Shown here in pieces: positions 1 to 11,795 of a stretch of DNA of 64,000 nucleotides. The DNA is taken from the NCBI GenBank assembly GCA_037157565.1, contig JAZHRO010000063.1, positions 85,960,001-86,024,000 on the forward strand, read 5' to 3'. The notes below the pieces were generated by a model. It saw only the letters and a program-made list of their open reading frames with translations. It was not told the DNA's origin and ran no database searches. Position numbers and translations under genes: made by a program. Numbering within the stretch: position 1 is the stretch's first letter; every line of letters begins with the position of its first letter. Origin of the DNA: Thalassia testudinum (Eukaryota > Streptophyta > Magnoliopsida > Alismatales > Hydrocharitaceae).

Positions 1-1218
1 TTTTTTCTTCTTTTTCATTTTTTTTTCTCTCTTTCTTCCTTTTTTTTTTCAACATAACACAACTAGCACACATCCATGAACTTTAATGAGGAGGCATTAT
101 TAGGGATTGGTGGTACTTCAAGAGACATTGGGTGGCTTATTTGGTGGAAGTGCCTACTCACGGCACCGGGAGAAATGGATAGGATGGTGTATTTCTAACC
201 TTGACATCAATACCCTCCTTCAGCCGAGGATTCCGTAAAGAATGGTTGTAACCATCCACCTTAGCCCTAGTTTTATGAAAACTCGCTCTCTGCGTATTTG
301 CCTTATTTGGTGGCTCTCAAAATTCACACAAAAATGTATACGCAGGAACTAAGGGCGGAAACTATGCCTAATCTCTGAGTATCATTACCTAATTATCTAG
401 GATTCCGGATTCCTTGCACTAATCTTAGAGCACCAATACACTCTACTCTCATCTCACACTATTGGTGGATTTTTGGAAGAAAATCTGCCTAGCTCCCAAA
501 ACACTGTCCAGGGGTTCAGGAGAAGAAGCACTACTTCTCGACAGACTAAAGGCGTTTATCAGCCTTCACTGTAAATCCATTGCAAATTCTACATGTCTCT
601 AAAAAATTATACTGGATTCCAGAATACAGGAATCAACTAGAAGATAAAATCCCTAATGCATTCTCTTAATAAGATAATCTTATTCATGGATGCACTATGT
701 ATATATGCTATAAAGAAGTAACCTTGTATAATTTGTACTTCGTAAAATTCCCGTATCGGGTTACATTCAGCTTGATCCAAAATTTCAGAATAGGAAGGGT
801 GAGCAGGTGAGTCGGAAATGGCTGTTGCAGACGATTTCTAGCTCTAATGCGAGCATTGGAGGTAGAGTCGATTGTTCTTTTATTTAGGATCCTAAAGTAC
901 GTTTGACATGTAGCTCTGAGATTTTCCTAAATGTTGGCATAAAAATTTTCAGTTTTGTTGTATCTACCCCCCCATGCCTAAGTTCTTGCATGTCCTCATG
1001 CATGAATGTAAAAGAAAATAAATACAGCAGGGAGTAAATGGGTAGAAGTCACCTGGAATTGCTCCTGAAGTTTAACATTCAGCATCGGCCAACCTTACAG
1101 TATGCAATATGCGAAAAAGAAATATGCTTTAAAAGAAAAATATGCTATGTATAAAGCGAGTATGTATAGGGTGATGTAAGGTAGATGCTGAGTTTAACGC
1201 CTCCAGTTGGGCAAAAAC
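1..1218 (-). other. Element A 3' untranslated region
   Basis: No coding signal is seen. Bases 1-50 are a CT-rich tract. Bases about 291-1218 are the inverted counterpart of 63120-64000 in element C. A G-run motif on the minus strand lies at about 963-982. Bases 1-290 have no partner in the window because C runs off the right edge first. Confidence 0.7.
963..982 (-). other. Internal polypurine (G-run) motif of element A
   Basis: On the minus strand this reads CTTAGGCATGGGGGGGTAGA. The same motif occurs in element C (63347-63368), and a close form occurs in element L (50766-50783) after pol. It resembles the polypurine tract in front of the 3' LTR of L but is not followed by LTR sequence, so it may be an internal or second plus-strand priming site. 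Confidence 0.5.
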
Positions 1219-2430
1219 TCAATCAGATGTATCATTTCTTGCATAGGAGCTAGTCAAGATTAAGAGAAAGATGTGCTCATATGCTCCTAGAATTAGTGGT
1301 CCAGAGATGCGAACCAATTGATTGTGCACCCCTACTCCAAAAAGTCTAGCTATAAGAAAGAGTGGAGTGGTGGTGGAAAATAGAGGATAATCAGAGGGGG
1401 GATCATGATGTTGCTTCAGCTGATTTATCATGTCCCACAATTCAGTAGGAAGTTGCTGAGGGAGTAAATCAAACTGTATTTCAGAACCATAATCTAAGTC
1501 ATAGGGATCCTCATAATGATAATTGACATAAAAGATCATGCCCTCTCCAGGCTCTGGATCACACGAGGGTATTCGTGAAAGTAGAAGATTTGTGGGGAGG
1601 TCACTGAAATCCTCATCAGAAATGGGAATAGGAGGAGTAAACTCGAAGGTAGGAATCCGATGATCCATATGTATGTGAATTCCTGCTGATTCACTACCTG
1701 TGAGATAATCGGTTATGACTACGTTAACGGGAAACTCGTTAGCTATGGTCACGTCTTCTTGTAACAACAGGGGTGATCTAGTAGTGTACGGATCAGGATA
1801 GCTAGATTCAGGGGTGTTGTGGTCAGAAACACACCCTAAACAGTCGGATCCTCGGGGAGAGATGTGCAATGTAGTGGACTCAGTCCCGTGTGGATCGCGG
1901 TCCAAGAACCCTGATAGTGCAGACGAATGAGACATTGGGTTGTCACAAAGGAGCCCAATGTTACCACAGTATGCCGAATCTTCGTCTTCACCGTCCTCCT
2001 CTATGCAATGACAGTCAAAATTCCTTGATGCGCTGAATATGTCAAGTCGAAGTCGCTCATTACCTAGGGCTATCTCCATACACCTAGATGCACAATCAAT
2101 GTTTGCTCGAGCTATCACTAAAAATGGGCAACCCAAAATGATTGGTGCATCTCGGAGATTAGGAGGAACCTCCATATCTAGAACGAAAAAATCTACAGGA
2201 AAGAAGAATCTGCAAACTTTTACGATTACATTCTCAACCACCCCGTCAGTGTTTTTTACTAATTTATCAGCCAGCTGAATTATGACCGAGGTAGGCTTTA
2301 ACTCCCTAAATCAAAATCGATTAAATACGGCAGTGGGAGTTAGGTTGATGGACGAACCCAGATCTAGAAGGGCCCGATCAAATGGGGAATCCTGCAAGAA
2401 GCAGGATATGAGTGGGGTACCAGGGTCTTT
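1219..2430 (-). pseudogene. Element A protease segment fused to an unknown C-terminal domain
   Basis: The upstream part is a retropepsin. The catalytic triplet D-L-G-S is encoded with its Asp at 2362-2364, and an ILGCPFL motif corresponding to the family ILGRPFL lies downstream. One in-frame TGA (2311-2313) separates the active site from an uninterrupted 340-codon stretch (2241-1219), whose apparent first codon is GTG, so this is a polyprotein segment without its own start. In autonomous relatives the next domain is reverse transcriptase. Here an acidic linker leads instead to about 135 residues (motifs ISDEDFSDLP, LLPQQLP, LFGVGVHNQLV) that I do not recognise. The same domain ends the ORF at 62331-63206 in element C, at about 88% identity by eye. 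Confidence 0.75.
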
Positions 2431-2859
2431 CTTTTTCGACGGCAAGTCAGCTAAAATCACGACGCTAGCTACATTTGACAGTACCGCCTGTCGTCCAATT
2501 CTAGGTTGTCGCTTCGGGGTACAATAGTCCTTGAAGAACCTAGCGACAGTGAGGATGTGATCAATTGCCTCGAGGAGGGGGACCTAAATATGTACTTCCT
2601 TGAACATTGACTTCAGGTCCTCAAAATTCTGCATGTCCTTTTTCCATACTACATTTCGCATCAGAGCCTCAGGAAAAGGGACAAGAATCTCAGGGTCAAG
2701 TGGCCTCTTACCCTTATCTACCGTAGGTGGCTCCTGAGATGAAGAAGGAGTCGAACCCTCCTACGGCGAAGGGTGAGAAAAATCAAGACCCACCTGCCTA
2801 TGTGGTGGGTCGAATGTCTTCCTTCCACTCCTCAATAAGATAGCATTTGCATCGGCTTG

Positions 2860-4751
2860 CTATCCATGAGGTGGTGGGGGAGCGGAAGGGGCAGAGTATG
2901 AAGGGTTCTGCATCAAAGGCGGGTGGCCTTGAGCATACCCAAGTGGTGCAGCAAGCTCCTGTAATATGGTGTGTGCCTGTCCCTGTGGTGCTTGAAACCT
3001 AGGCGGGGCGCCTTGGTTCTGCACATACCGAGGGTTCGGGATGGGTTGGGAGGGCAAGGCTCCCTAAGTCCTATGCTCCTGCAATAGCTGGTTTTGCATG
3101 TTCTATATAGTCTGTATCTAGTTAGCCATCACCTTCATTATCTGCAAGCTATCCTGTGTAGATTTCCTCATCGATTCTTGCAGCTCCTCTTTCAGCGCCT
3201 CCAGAGGGTCAGCCCGCTTTGGAGGGTGACTGGCAGCTTTGCTGCAACAGCTGGTATATAGAACAGGGTTGCTGCTGCTAATACGGGAATGGCTGCTACC
3301 TAGGGTATGTGTTTTGTGCATTCCCATATTGCCTGGTCTAGTAGTGTGGATCTTGATGTGGTCTCTGTGAGTTACCAGACCAGGAGAAGTTCGGATGCCG
3401 GCACCAACCTGGGTTATACATCTCCGAATACGGGCTATTACGGCCATATCCTTGAATAGCACTAAAGCCCTCGTAGGCCGTAGACATCTGAGATGTATAT
3501 CCATCAAGGGGATACGTATTATAGTCAGCGGGTGGTGCGTAACCCTAGTCATATGGTGCCAGATCAGGATTGTTTACGGGATCCTGATATGCAGGATCTT
3601 GTAAATAAGGAGAAGATGCATCTCAAGTGAGTAGATTAACTCGAGCAGGGGGCTCGGGGTGCATAGGAGGGTCTTGGAGCAGTAGAGTTCAGGTCAGATT
3701 GACCCTGACTAATTTGGTCAATCTTTTTCTCGATCAGGTTTATTCTATTCAACTGCTTGACGATGATATCCATGTCAGCTTGAATAGACTCGGTGTGAGC
3801 CTCATGGACACCAACCCACTGCTGACTAGGCCGCTTGAACTGGTTCATGGATGCGGCATTCATCAAGTTCTCTGCCAAAGATTTAAACAACTCAAAGGCA
3901 TCGTTCTTGTCTTTTGCGAGGAAATTCCCGCCACTAGATGCATCGACCAGATACCGATGTGTGTCATCCAGCCCATGGTAAAAAATCTGACCTAGGAGCC
4001 ATCTGGGCATACCATGGTGCACGCATTTCCTGAGAAGGTCGTGAAATCGGTCCCAGGCATCATGCAACTTCTCCCCAGCTCCTTGGGAGAAAGTCGTGAT
4101 CGCATGCCTCATCGCATTCGTTCGACCGATTGGGAAGAACTTTTACAGGAATTCACGTCGTAATTTCAGCCAGGTTCCAAATGGCTTCCCAATGGTCTTG
4201 AACCAGCATGAAGCTTTGTCCCTAAAATAAAATGGGAAAAGCTTCATCAGAACAATCCCAAGATCAACATTCCTGAGTCGAATCATTTCTGCGAGTCGAC
4301 TCAGGTCCTCTAAGTGCTGGAACGAATCTTCGCTTGAGTTTCCATAAATATGACTATTGATCAAACCAATCACATTAGGCTTGAGGTCAAACACGTCTCT
4401 GCCTACGGGAATCCTGACTAAGGGTGCGACGATCGATGCAGCTAGATCATAGAAATCCCGAAGTTGTTCTCCTCGTGGTGGATGCTGCATTCTGTCAAGC
4501 GTCGTCAAGATACGGTCCATGCCCTGCTGATGGTGCTCCTCAGATTCAACAACCTGGGCCTCCAGATGAGCCATCAAGTCCAGATTACCAGCATCCTGAC
4601 CCGGTCTAGGTCCAAGTCTAGGATTAGCCATTGCGGCTAAGGGAGTAGAAGAAGTGGGGGGAGAAGAGGGTCGTGGCGAGGTGACTCGCCTCCTTGGGAG
4701 TGGCTCCCAAGGTCCAACCAGTTGAGGTCTAAGTGACTTCCTTCCTTGCAT
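2860..4751 (-). pseudogene. gag: Element A gag (capsid) pseudogene
   Basis: This is a retrotransposon Gag of the Athila type, which would form the particle that packages element RNA. It starts at 4751 with MQGRKS, the same opening as gag in D, K and L. A Pro/Ser/Thr-rich N-terminus precedes the conserved core (FPFYFRDKASCWFKTIGKP, then a KFFPIGRTNAMR-like block). One in-frame stop at 4143-4145 splits the core; both sides stay in the same frame down to 3636, where another stop follows. The Gln/Pro/Tyr-rich tail (about 3600-2860) is recognisable only in pieces with several stops and frame changes. It is not functional as it stands. Confidence 0.8.
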
Positions 4752-6256
4752 ACACCACCCAATCCCTGGGTTGGTGTAGCTAAAACAGACAAGGCTAAGG
4801 CCCTGTCAATCAGATGGTCATTATGATCTGGTGACCAGATTTTTTGTTCTCAGTTCGGATTCCTGAAGAAAAATTCACCGTACAACCAACTGAAAATGAT
4901 TCCTGCCTCTCAAGCTAACCCAGCCAGTCTGGTTACGACGAGACTAAGGGGAAGTTTCTTCCTTCGACTTACACCTCTGGTTCCGTTGACCCCTGAGCTA
5001 TGGTCGTTTGACATTACCCCGCAGACTTAGTCACTAGGTTTGGCAAGAGAGGTTGAAAACACCCAGTAGTTTGACAACGAATTCGGGTTGATTTCATGTT
5101 TTAAAATTAATTTGAGCCCGTTTTTCTTCAGTTGGGGTTTGTGGTGAGTGGCCCACAAGGTGACCAAGCTCATCGACTAAGTATTAGACTTGACTAAGTC
5201 TAGGCTAGCCCAAATGTATGGTCTCTAGAGTGTAACCCTAAAGATGTAACCTAGGGTTCATGCAATTCTAGTTTTTTTTTTTCAGTAGACCACGAAATAA
5301 AAATACTTCTCTAGAAAAAATTGGAATCCAAATAATTTGAAATTTTGCAAGTAGATTCCTTTTCAATTTTATTTTCAGAGAATTTTTTTTGTAATTTTCA
5401 CTGTTTCAATCGAATTTCTAGAGATTTTTGAATGTCATGGGGCCAGATTTGGAATTTTGACCCCTGGTCGAGTTTTTGCTTTGAAACAGTATCAAATAAC
5501 TTTCAAAAATTCAGAAAAAATATGGAAATTAAAGCCAATGAGATTAGATTTCAAACCCCACCATTTTTAGTCAAAATAGATTTGTGGATTGCTCAAAATT
5601 GCTTTTTGAATTTTGAAAAATCTCAAATCTGGGTCAGTCTGACCCTCTTAAACTTCACGAATTTTTAAAGATTTTATATTTACAATTTTTTCAAAAGAAT
5701 GGCGTCATTTAAAAGATGGTTTCAAAATAAAGATCTAACCTGAATTTCAAAATTTTTCGTTCATTAATTTTTTGGCAATTGAATTTTTAATATGAACTTT
5801 GAAGTCTGGCCGAAAATCAAAGGGTGGTGGAGAAGCTTTTAAAAGGTGTTTGAGTTTAAAATTCAAACTTTCCACCAAAATTTTTTTTTTCAAAAAATTT
5901 TGAAAATTTCTTTTTTTGCAAGAAGGATTTTTTTTCAAAGGATTTTCATTTTTTTCTTTTTACTTTTTCAAAAATAACCTAGGATTCCAAAAGAAACCTA
6001 ATCTAACTACCTAGATTTTTTTTCTTTGAGTTTTTTTTCCTTTTCATGAAAATGAATAGGGTTTTTTTTTTCTTGTTTTTCAAATGAAATTGCTAGAAGG
6101 AAATCTAACCTAGGGTTCAAAAAAAACCTAGACTAAGGAAGACATAATGTGCACCTGGAATTTTTTTTTCCGCACTCGTGTGCACAGATCCCGACAAGCA
6201 GAGGAAGATTTGTCAATGATAGCTCAAAAGATCGAAATCAAGAAAATGACGTTGCC
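4752..6256 (-). other. Element A untranslated leader
   Basis: This long non-coding leader lies between the primer-binding site and gag. It is very AT-rich (5260-6130), with runs of A and T and repeated GAATTTT/AAAATTC-like words. It matches the leader of C (59837-61390) in inverted orientation. Short ORFs here are chance openings in low-complexity sequence. Confidence 0.75.
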
Positions 6257-6274
6257 TCCCTGGCAACGGTACCA
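6257..6274 (-). other. Primer-binding site of element A
   Basis: On the minus strand it reads TGGTACCGTTGCCAGGGA, next to the LTR end TTTGTCA with a two-base gap. It differs from the gypsy Asp-tRNA-type site TGGCGCCGTTGCCGGGGA by C-to-T and G-to-A changes only. The sequence GGCAACG that follows is shared with K and L. Confidence 0.85.
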
Positions 6275-7064
6275 TTTGACAAACCCATTTTCGCGCATTT
6301 TAAAATCGTCAGAAATTGTAGTATAGTCACGCTAAAATGCTTGTCAAAAAATGATTTTATAAAGATAACGAGACTTGAGTCCCGGCCGTTCGTCTCTAGG
6401 AGGCGTGTATGCAAATTTCAAATCGATCTTTTTCACTCTACTTGCTTAAAATTGCATGGCGGTTTATGGTTATTACGTATTTATGCACGACATGCTTAGT
6501 TGCTAGAATATCAGAAATTAAAAATAGGCAACTTTAATTGCACAAAATATATTGCAATAAGCTCATGGTGATTCTCAACACATAGACATATATATATATA
6601 AAATGATATTTCATTCATTCATCATGGTGTTTGCAACATGGAACTTGTGGAAAGCTTATAGAGGAAAGCTTGAAAACATCAATCTAGCTAACAGAAAACG
6701 ATCACATACATGAATCTATGGGGGGATTTTGCATGCATCATTGGGGGAGAATAAAGAGCTACACTACTAAGTAGTAATAAAAGCATGTAAACTATGAAGA
6801 ACTAAGCTACTAATCTAGCAGAAATAAGAGCATTCGGAGGTGGGCTCCAATGGCCTTTGAGTTGGCTGAGAGGAGGAGGGGCGACCAATGGTGCTTAGGC
6901 CAGTCCTTGGAGAGAGGTTGGAGAGGTGATCCAGCATCTTGGTGTGGAGATGGTGGTGTCCATGGTGATGCTACTCGTGGAGATGGAGTGGAGGTGGATG
7001 TAGCTAACCTAAATGGAAGCCAAGAATGAATAAAGCCAAGAATGGGATGGGTGCAAATGGCCAC

Positions 7065-7092
7065 CCCTTAGGTCTTTTTATAGACCTAAGGG
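7065..7092 (-). promoter_or_regulatory. LTR A TATA box inside a perfect inverted repeat
   Basis: The 10-bp arms CCCTTAGGTC and GACCTAAGGG flank TATAAAAA (read on the minus strand). The same structure is intact in LTR B (13422-13449) and has one arm decayed in LTR C (58995-59022). The TATA box is the probable U3 promoter. Confidence 0.75.
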
Positions 7093-7294
7093 AGACTCTC
7101 TAGAGAAGTGTGGAACTCTCTAGAGAGAGCTCCAAGAGTGGCCTGCCAAAGAGAGAGAGAGGTGGTTTTAGATCCATCATTTGTGGATCTCCAATTTGAA
7201 TGGCTCTTGGTTGCTAATTTTGGCAACCAAGAGTGGCGCCACCTTTGGAAGAACCTAGAATACTCTAGGTGGTGTGGGAGTGCGTGAATGGGCA

Positions 7295-7320
7295 TGTGTG
7301 TGTGTGTGTGTGTGTGTGTG
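7295..7320. repeat. (TG)n microsatellite in LTR A
   Basis: There are about thirteen TG dinucleotides in a row. Copies B and C lack the expansion here, so it arose in this copy after insertion. Confidence 0.95.
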
Positions 7321-7785
7321 GCCATGCCCTATGTGTCTAAGTGATATAGGTTAGGTCCTAAGGGGGTTTAGGTTGGTGTAGGTATTAAATTAGGGTTGCA
7401 AACCCTAACTGCTAAGGGGGAAATGCAATTAAACTTAACACAAGTTTAATTGAATGGGTGTGAACCTAATTGAGAGTGAAATAATTCAATTAGGTTGGGC
7501 TTAGGTCAATTGGACTTTCATTGAGTCCAATTGGACTTGTATAGGTCGAGATCCGAGCTCAATTAGACCCTATGAGTCCAATTGACTAGGCAATGGTAAT
7601 TGACTATGATCTAAGTCAATTAGGTTTAGTGAGGACATAATTAGGTCCTTAAGGAGGTCTAGAGGTGATGTACTAGGGCTAGGGTACCTTAATTTAGGTT
7701 CCTAGGGGGTTATAATTGGGTTTAGGGAGCTAGAGATCCAAGATCAAGGCTTGAATCTCAAAACAGGAACTGGAGAGCAGTTCCG

Positions 7786-8014
7786 GACGTCCAATAATAA
7801 TATCAGACGACTTATACTCAAAAATTAGAAGTCTGGACTTCAATTCCAAATGTCTAATCAGAGTCAGGAAGGACTCTAGGTTCTGTCTTGGCTATTCCGC
7901 AAAAATTGGACGTCTGACCAAGTGTCTAGACGTCCAATAACACTGCAGAAGTGGGTTTAAGGTGTGCGGGAGTTGGCTAAGGGTTCTGGACGTCCTATAA
8001 CTCATCTGGATGTC
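7786..8014. repeat. GACGTC dyad cluster in LTR A
   Basis: Sites or decayed forms start at 7786, 7806, 7828, 7849, 7909, 7929, 7989 and 8009. Successive gaps are 20, 22, 21, then pairs exactly 20 bp apart (7909/7929 and 7989/8009). Decay is mainly to GATGTC-like or GACGAC-like forms. Confidence 0.8.
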
Positions 8015-8483
8015 TAGATAGAGGTTGGAATTAGGGTTTTAAGGTTTCCTAGGGTGTGGTGACCTAATCTAAGGGTGCCTAAGGCTTGGGGAAGCTTCTA
8101 GGCTATCCTAGGGCTAGGATGGTCCTAAGTTCTTCACAATTTATTGCTTTATTCCTACTTAAATAGAATAGCATACATCAACCCCTTACATTATTATCTA
8201 CTACATCTAATCCAGGTCTTCCACTCTAGCTCTGCTGCAACACCAGTTACTCTTTATTCTTTAGATCCCGTTTTGATCCAGCTTCAGATCTAGCTTCTGA
8301 TAAGCTTATTACCTTTAATTGACATAATGCACCTAATTAGTACATTATAGCATTATTTTATGCATAACTAAAAGAAAGCAGTAAGGATGCAAATAATGCT
8401 TATGCATGCATGAATTACCCTAACTTATGCTAAGTCCTATCCTAATTTAGGTCAATTAAGACCTATGATTGCTGTGCAATCAA

Positions 8484-8687
8484 TCAATCATGATGCTGGC
8501 CCTGCTTAGTGATCTGCCTTTGTAAGAGAGTCATAGGATCCAGATTTTGTTCATCGATCTCTTCTTCCTCGTGATGACTAGCCATTGCAGAGGGTTTAGA
8601 TTTAGATCCTGGATAAATATGTCTTCTCCTAGGATTTCTTTCTAATGGTGGTAGCAAATCAAGATTTTCAGATCTTCTGCCTTGCAT
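8484..8687 (-). pseudogene. gag: Element D gag N-terminus, cut by element A
   Basis: This is the first part of an Athila-type Gag, opening MQGRRSENLDLL and continuing with a basic, proline-containing stretch and an acidic EEEEIDEQNLDP segment. It resembles the gag starts at 4751 (A), 41509 (K) and 44929 (L). The reading frame ends within the junction with LTR A at about 8484, so only the poorly conserved N-terminus is present and the capsid core is absent from the window on this side of A. Confidence 0.75.
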
Positions 8688-10123
8688 GCACCAGAAGAAT
8701 GTCTATAGATGAGAGTGAAGACAGATGAGAGAAACCTCACCCGCTCTATGCAAGCAATCAAACTAGTCCTTAGAGTGTCAACCCTAATTAGACCTGATCC
8801 TGGCTCCCCAAAATATGACTAGGTTAGATCAACCCTTGAATTACTTGGCTGGCCAGAAGGGTAGGACCCCTCAAGATACCTTGCATGGCGGGACACCGCT
8901 AAAGGTTAATGCAGTTACCACACCGACCTTTCTTGTCACCATTGGGTCCAAGTAGACAAGGCCTTGACCTTAACCCAATCTAGTTTCAAGTCCCCAAGTC
9001 TATTAGTCATGCCTAGGGCATGTCTACTCAATTTTAGGCTTGTGTTTGATGTGATTTTGGAATATGATGGGCGTTAGGGGGTTGTTTGCCTTTAAAATTT
9101 ATTTTGAAATGTGTGAAGTGTTCAGGAAAATAGGGTTCACAAGCAATTTCTCATGATGAAGTATCCTTTAAGATTCAAATGCCTGTGTTAATGAATTTTA
9201 AGGTTCACTTGATTAGATAATTTCAATCAAGGTTCTGGTGAGGCACACAAAGAGTTTTGCAAATCTCAATTTGTTTTATAGATTTCCTTTAAGTATGGAA
9301 ATGCAAGTATACTCTATCCTTAGCGTGAAACCCTAAGCATAGATAATTCTAAATGATTCTTTTAGGTCCAAAATGATGAGTGGTGCGACCCATGCAATGA
9401 AATCAATTGATCCTTATTGCACCACTAACTAGGCACTCACAAAATATTTTTTCAAGAATTTTAATACATGTTTTCTATTTTTTTCTGATTTAAAGTGCAC
9501 TGGGGGTTTTGTAGTCTATTTTGACCTCCAGCTAGTGATTGGATAATACGTGCAATCAAACATGCAAGAAGTAATTTTTTTATATTTTTCCTAAATTCTT
9601 GATAATCTCAAAAATTTAGTGCCTCAATTTCAAGTCAATTGAAGTTGCATAAAAATTCCTATGGTATTTTGAACTCCAAAAAAATAGGAACAATAACCAT
9701 ATTGATAATATATCAGTGTGCAAATTTTTAAAATTTTTATATAACTCTAAATTGAGTGAAATTTGGATATGTTATTTCTGACTTTGAAATCTACATCTAA
9801 TAAAAATATTATAATTTTTGAATGTATGGATCTTTGGGAATTGAATTTTCAAAGTAAAACTTTATTTCAGCCCGAAAATCAAGAGAGAATTTTTTTTTTA
9901 ATAATAAGCAAACAAATTCTAACTAATCCTAGGGTTCAAGCAAATCTTAGATCTAACTAATCTAAACTACGGGTACTTACCTGAGGATCGAACTTGCACT
10001 TTCTCCACTATTGTGTTTGGTTCAAATTTCTTCGTTCCTGCACACACAAAATAAACGAAAGAAGTAGAAAGTTAAAAATCTAAAATATGCATCAAAGAAA
10101 GCTTCAAAAATTTCCGTTGCCTC
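8688..10123 (-). other. Element D untranslated leader
   Basis: Non-coding leader between primer site and gag, AT-rich near 9460-9960. No convincing gene is seen. ORFs in this stretch have no family features. Confidence 0.65.
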
Positions 10124-10140
10124 TCGTCAACGACGCCAAC
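10124..10140 (-). other. Degenerate primer-binding site of element D
   Basis: The minus strand reads TTGGCGTCGTTGACGAG followed by AGGCAACGG. It matches the Asp-tRNA-type site with several substitutions and sits directly inside the LTR end. Confidence 0.7.
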
Positions 10141-10141
10141 T

Positions 10142-11795
10142 TGTTTGGCACATAATTCACATTTTAAGTTATTTAGTTGTAGTATAATGTGAAAACACGT
10201 CGACAAATAAATTTTAAAAACTCCGGTGAGTACCGGGTCGTTTGCAGGGAGGCATTCTTGATTTTTAATAAAAGCTTTTTAATAAACTAGTTCTAATGGT
10301 ATTTATATATGTAAATATGTATAAAGAGGCATCAGATATCCAAAAGATCAAATTTAATTGCATTGATAAAGAATTTTTCAAAATAGAAACTGCCATGCAA
10401 AAAGTAAAGATAGAGAGAAAGAGAGAAAGAGAGAGAAAAAAGTGGCAGAGAAACAACGCCGATTGTGGGATGCTTGTGCGAGATGCAGCAGCACCTCAAA
10501 TGCAGAACACCGGGCTGGAGTTGCAGAGGAGAGGGAGAATTGCAAAGAAGACAGTAGAAGAGATCTCGAGTTGATGGGAGAGAGAGATTCTAAGTTAATG
10601 CTTCAACTGGGGGGCCCTAGGCCTTCTTTTATAGCTTTTGTGGAGGGCAAAAAGGGTATTTTAACCCTTAATCTCATGCAACAACCCCTTAGCTAATCAG
10701 ATTCGTCGATCGGGAGATCAACAGCTCTGATTTGGCCTCAAAATAGCCTTCAAAAGGCCTTCTACGCTCAGATTTGCTTTGGTGGAGACACGTGGTAGCC
10801 GCTGGAGCGTTGGACCAAAGATCGCATGGCCTAGCTACCACCTCGCGCGCCCGCTGCAACGTCTCTTCGCGCATGCGCCTGCAAGGCCCTTTTCAGCACC
10901 TTATCCTCAGCCATCGAATCGTGACGATTGGACAGCTTAATCGCGCTTGCCACACTTTCCTAATCTTGCAAAATGCATGCAATCACGCATCCTCCCACGA
11001 AGGGCATGAAGGGCTCTAATCACACCACATGGTCGTGCCTCTGCCCTCTGATCATGCAATTGCGCCTGCCCATGCCCGCACAACCAATTCCGCTTCAATT
11101 TCGTGTAGCGCATGGCTCGAACTCGCATCCTACGCTTACGTGAGCGTGCGTGAGCCAACGTGTTGTGCAAACCTTTTGTTATATATGCGTGTTTGTTTCT
11201 ATTTATGCTAATCCAATCTGGGTGGGCGAAGTGGCGCGCTCGTGGCCGTTAGATGAAGATCCAACGACCCACAACATGCGGTGCGGCCTTCCTAGATGGG
11301 GCAGTGGTGAGGGAGCAGCTGTGATGGCACCACGTGGCACCATCATGGTCATTTATCTTCTTTTCTTTGTATCTAGCGATGTAGACCTCCAATCGGGTTG
11401 ATTTTTGCGTCGTTAGACTGCGATCATCGATCCAGATTCATCCATGTGGTTGGATTCTTCATCTGAGGCTCGGATCTTTGTCCTTTGGCTCCATGATCTC
11501 CGTTCTTCTATGGACTGCACATAATGCTCTAGTTGTTTGATCGAGACGATTTCGGAACCGTTGGATTCCCGTCGTCGTTCTGATCAGTTCTGTCCGGTCT
11601 GATCTGACATCCGCAGTTTCAAATCATCTACGATTAAATTCATCTCTCTTTTAGGTCATAAAATGACGATATTATCTATATGCCTAATAAACTAGCTATT
11701 GTGCAAATTACGATGCCTATGAATGCATTATTCCTAAGTTATGCTAGAATCTAACTTAATTCAGGTGATTTAGATTTCATGATTGTTGTGCAATC
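10142..11795 (-). repeat. Element D 5' LTR
   Basis: This LTR is 1654 bp. On the minus strand it begins TGATTGCACAACAATCATG, close to the start of family alpha, but the rest of its body differs from alpha. A TATA box (CTATAAAAG, minus) lies near 10626-10634. No 20-bp-spaced GACGTC pairs are seen, unlike in alpha. Confidence 0.75.

Larger units (their letters stand above)
1..8482 (-). mobile_element. Element A: RT-less Athila-type gypsy retrotransposon, 3' end outside window
   Basis: This element reads on the minus strand. From right to left it has a 5' LTR (6277-8482), a primer-binding site, a long AT-rich leader, a broken gag, a protease segment fused to an unknown domain, and a 3' untranslated region with a G-run. 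No reverse transcriptase, RNase H or integrase is found between the protease segment and the window edge, although these would follow protease in a normal gypsy element. It is therefore probably non-autonomous. Its 3' LTR would lie left of base 1. It is inserted in the gag of element D and is the inverted sister of element C at 57624-64000. Confidence 0.85.
6277..8482 (-). repeat. Element A 5' LTR (family alpha)
   Basis: This LTR is 2206 bp, beginning on the minus strand TGATTGCACAGCAATCATAGG and ending TTTGTCA. Copies B (12063-25239, split) and C (57624-59816) are homologous along their length. It contains paired GACGTC-type sites (7786-8014), a TATA box inside an inverted repeat (7065-7092) and a TG microsatellite. 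The exact outer end is uncertain by a few bases because TGAT is repeated at the junction. Confidence 0.88.
8483..11795 (-). mobile_element. Element D: Athila-type gypsy, 5' end only in window
   Basis: Minus-strand element with 5' LTR 10142-11795, a degenerate primer-binding site, a leader, and the first 68 codons of gag, where element A has inserted. The remainder must lie left of the window, beyond A. D itself is inserted in LTR G: the base after its LTR (11796 onward) is G sequence. Confidence 0.8.

Noticed and set aside
6810..7325. Possible small genes in alpha LTRs (also at 13458-13757 and 59019-59267)
   Set aside because: The three LTR copies align in DNA but not as one conserved open frame; the stretch lies just downstream of the TATA box and is probably untranslated RNA.
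10296..11401. Chain of short ORFs on both strands in LTR D
   Set aside because: They overlap, change frame and cover the LTR promoter region; no domain recognised.
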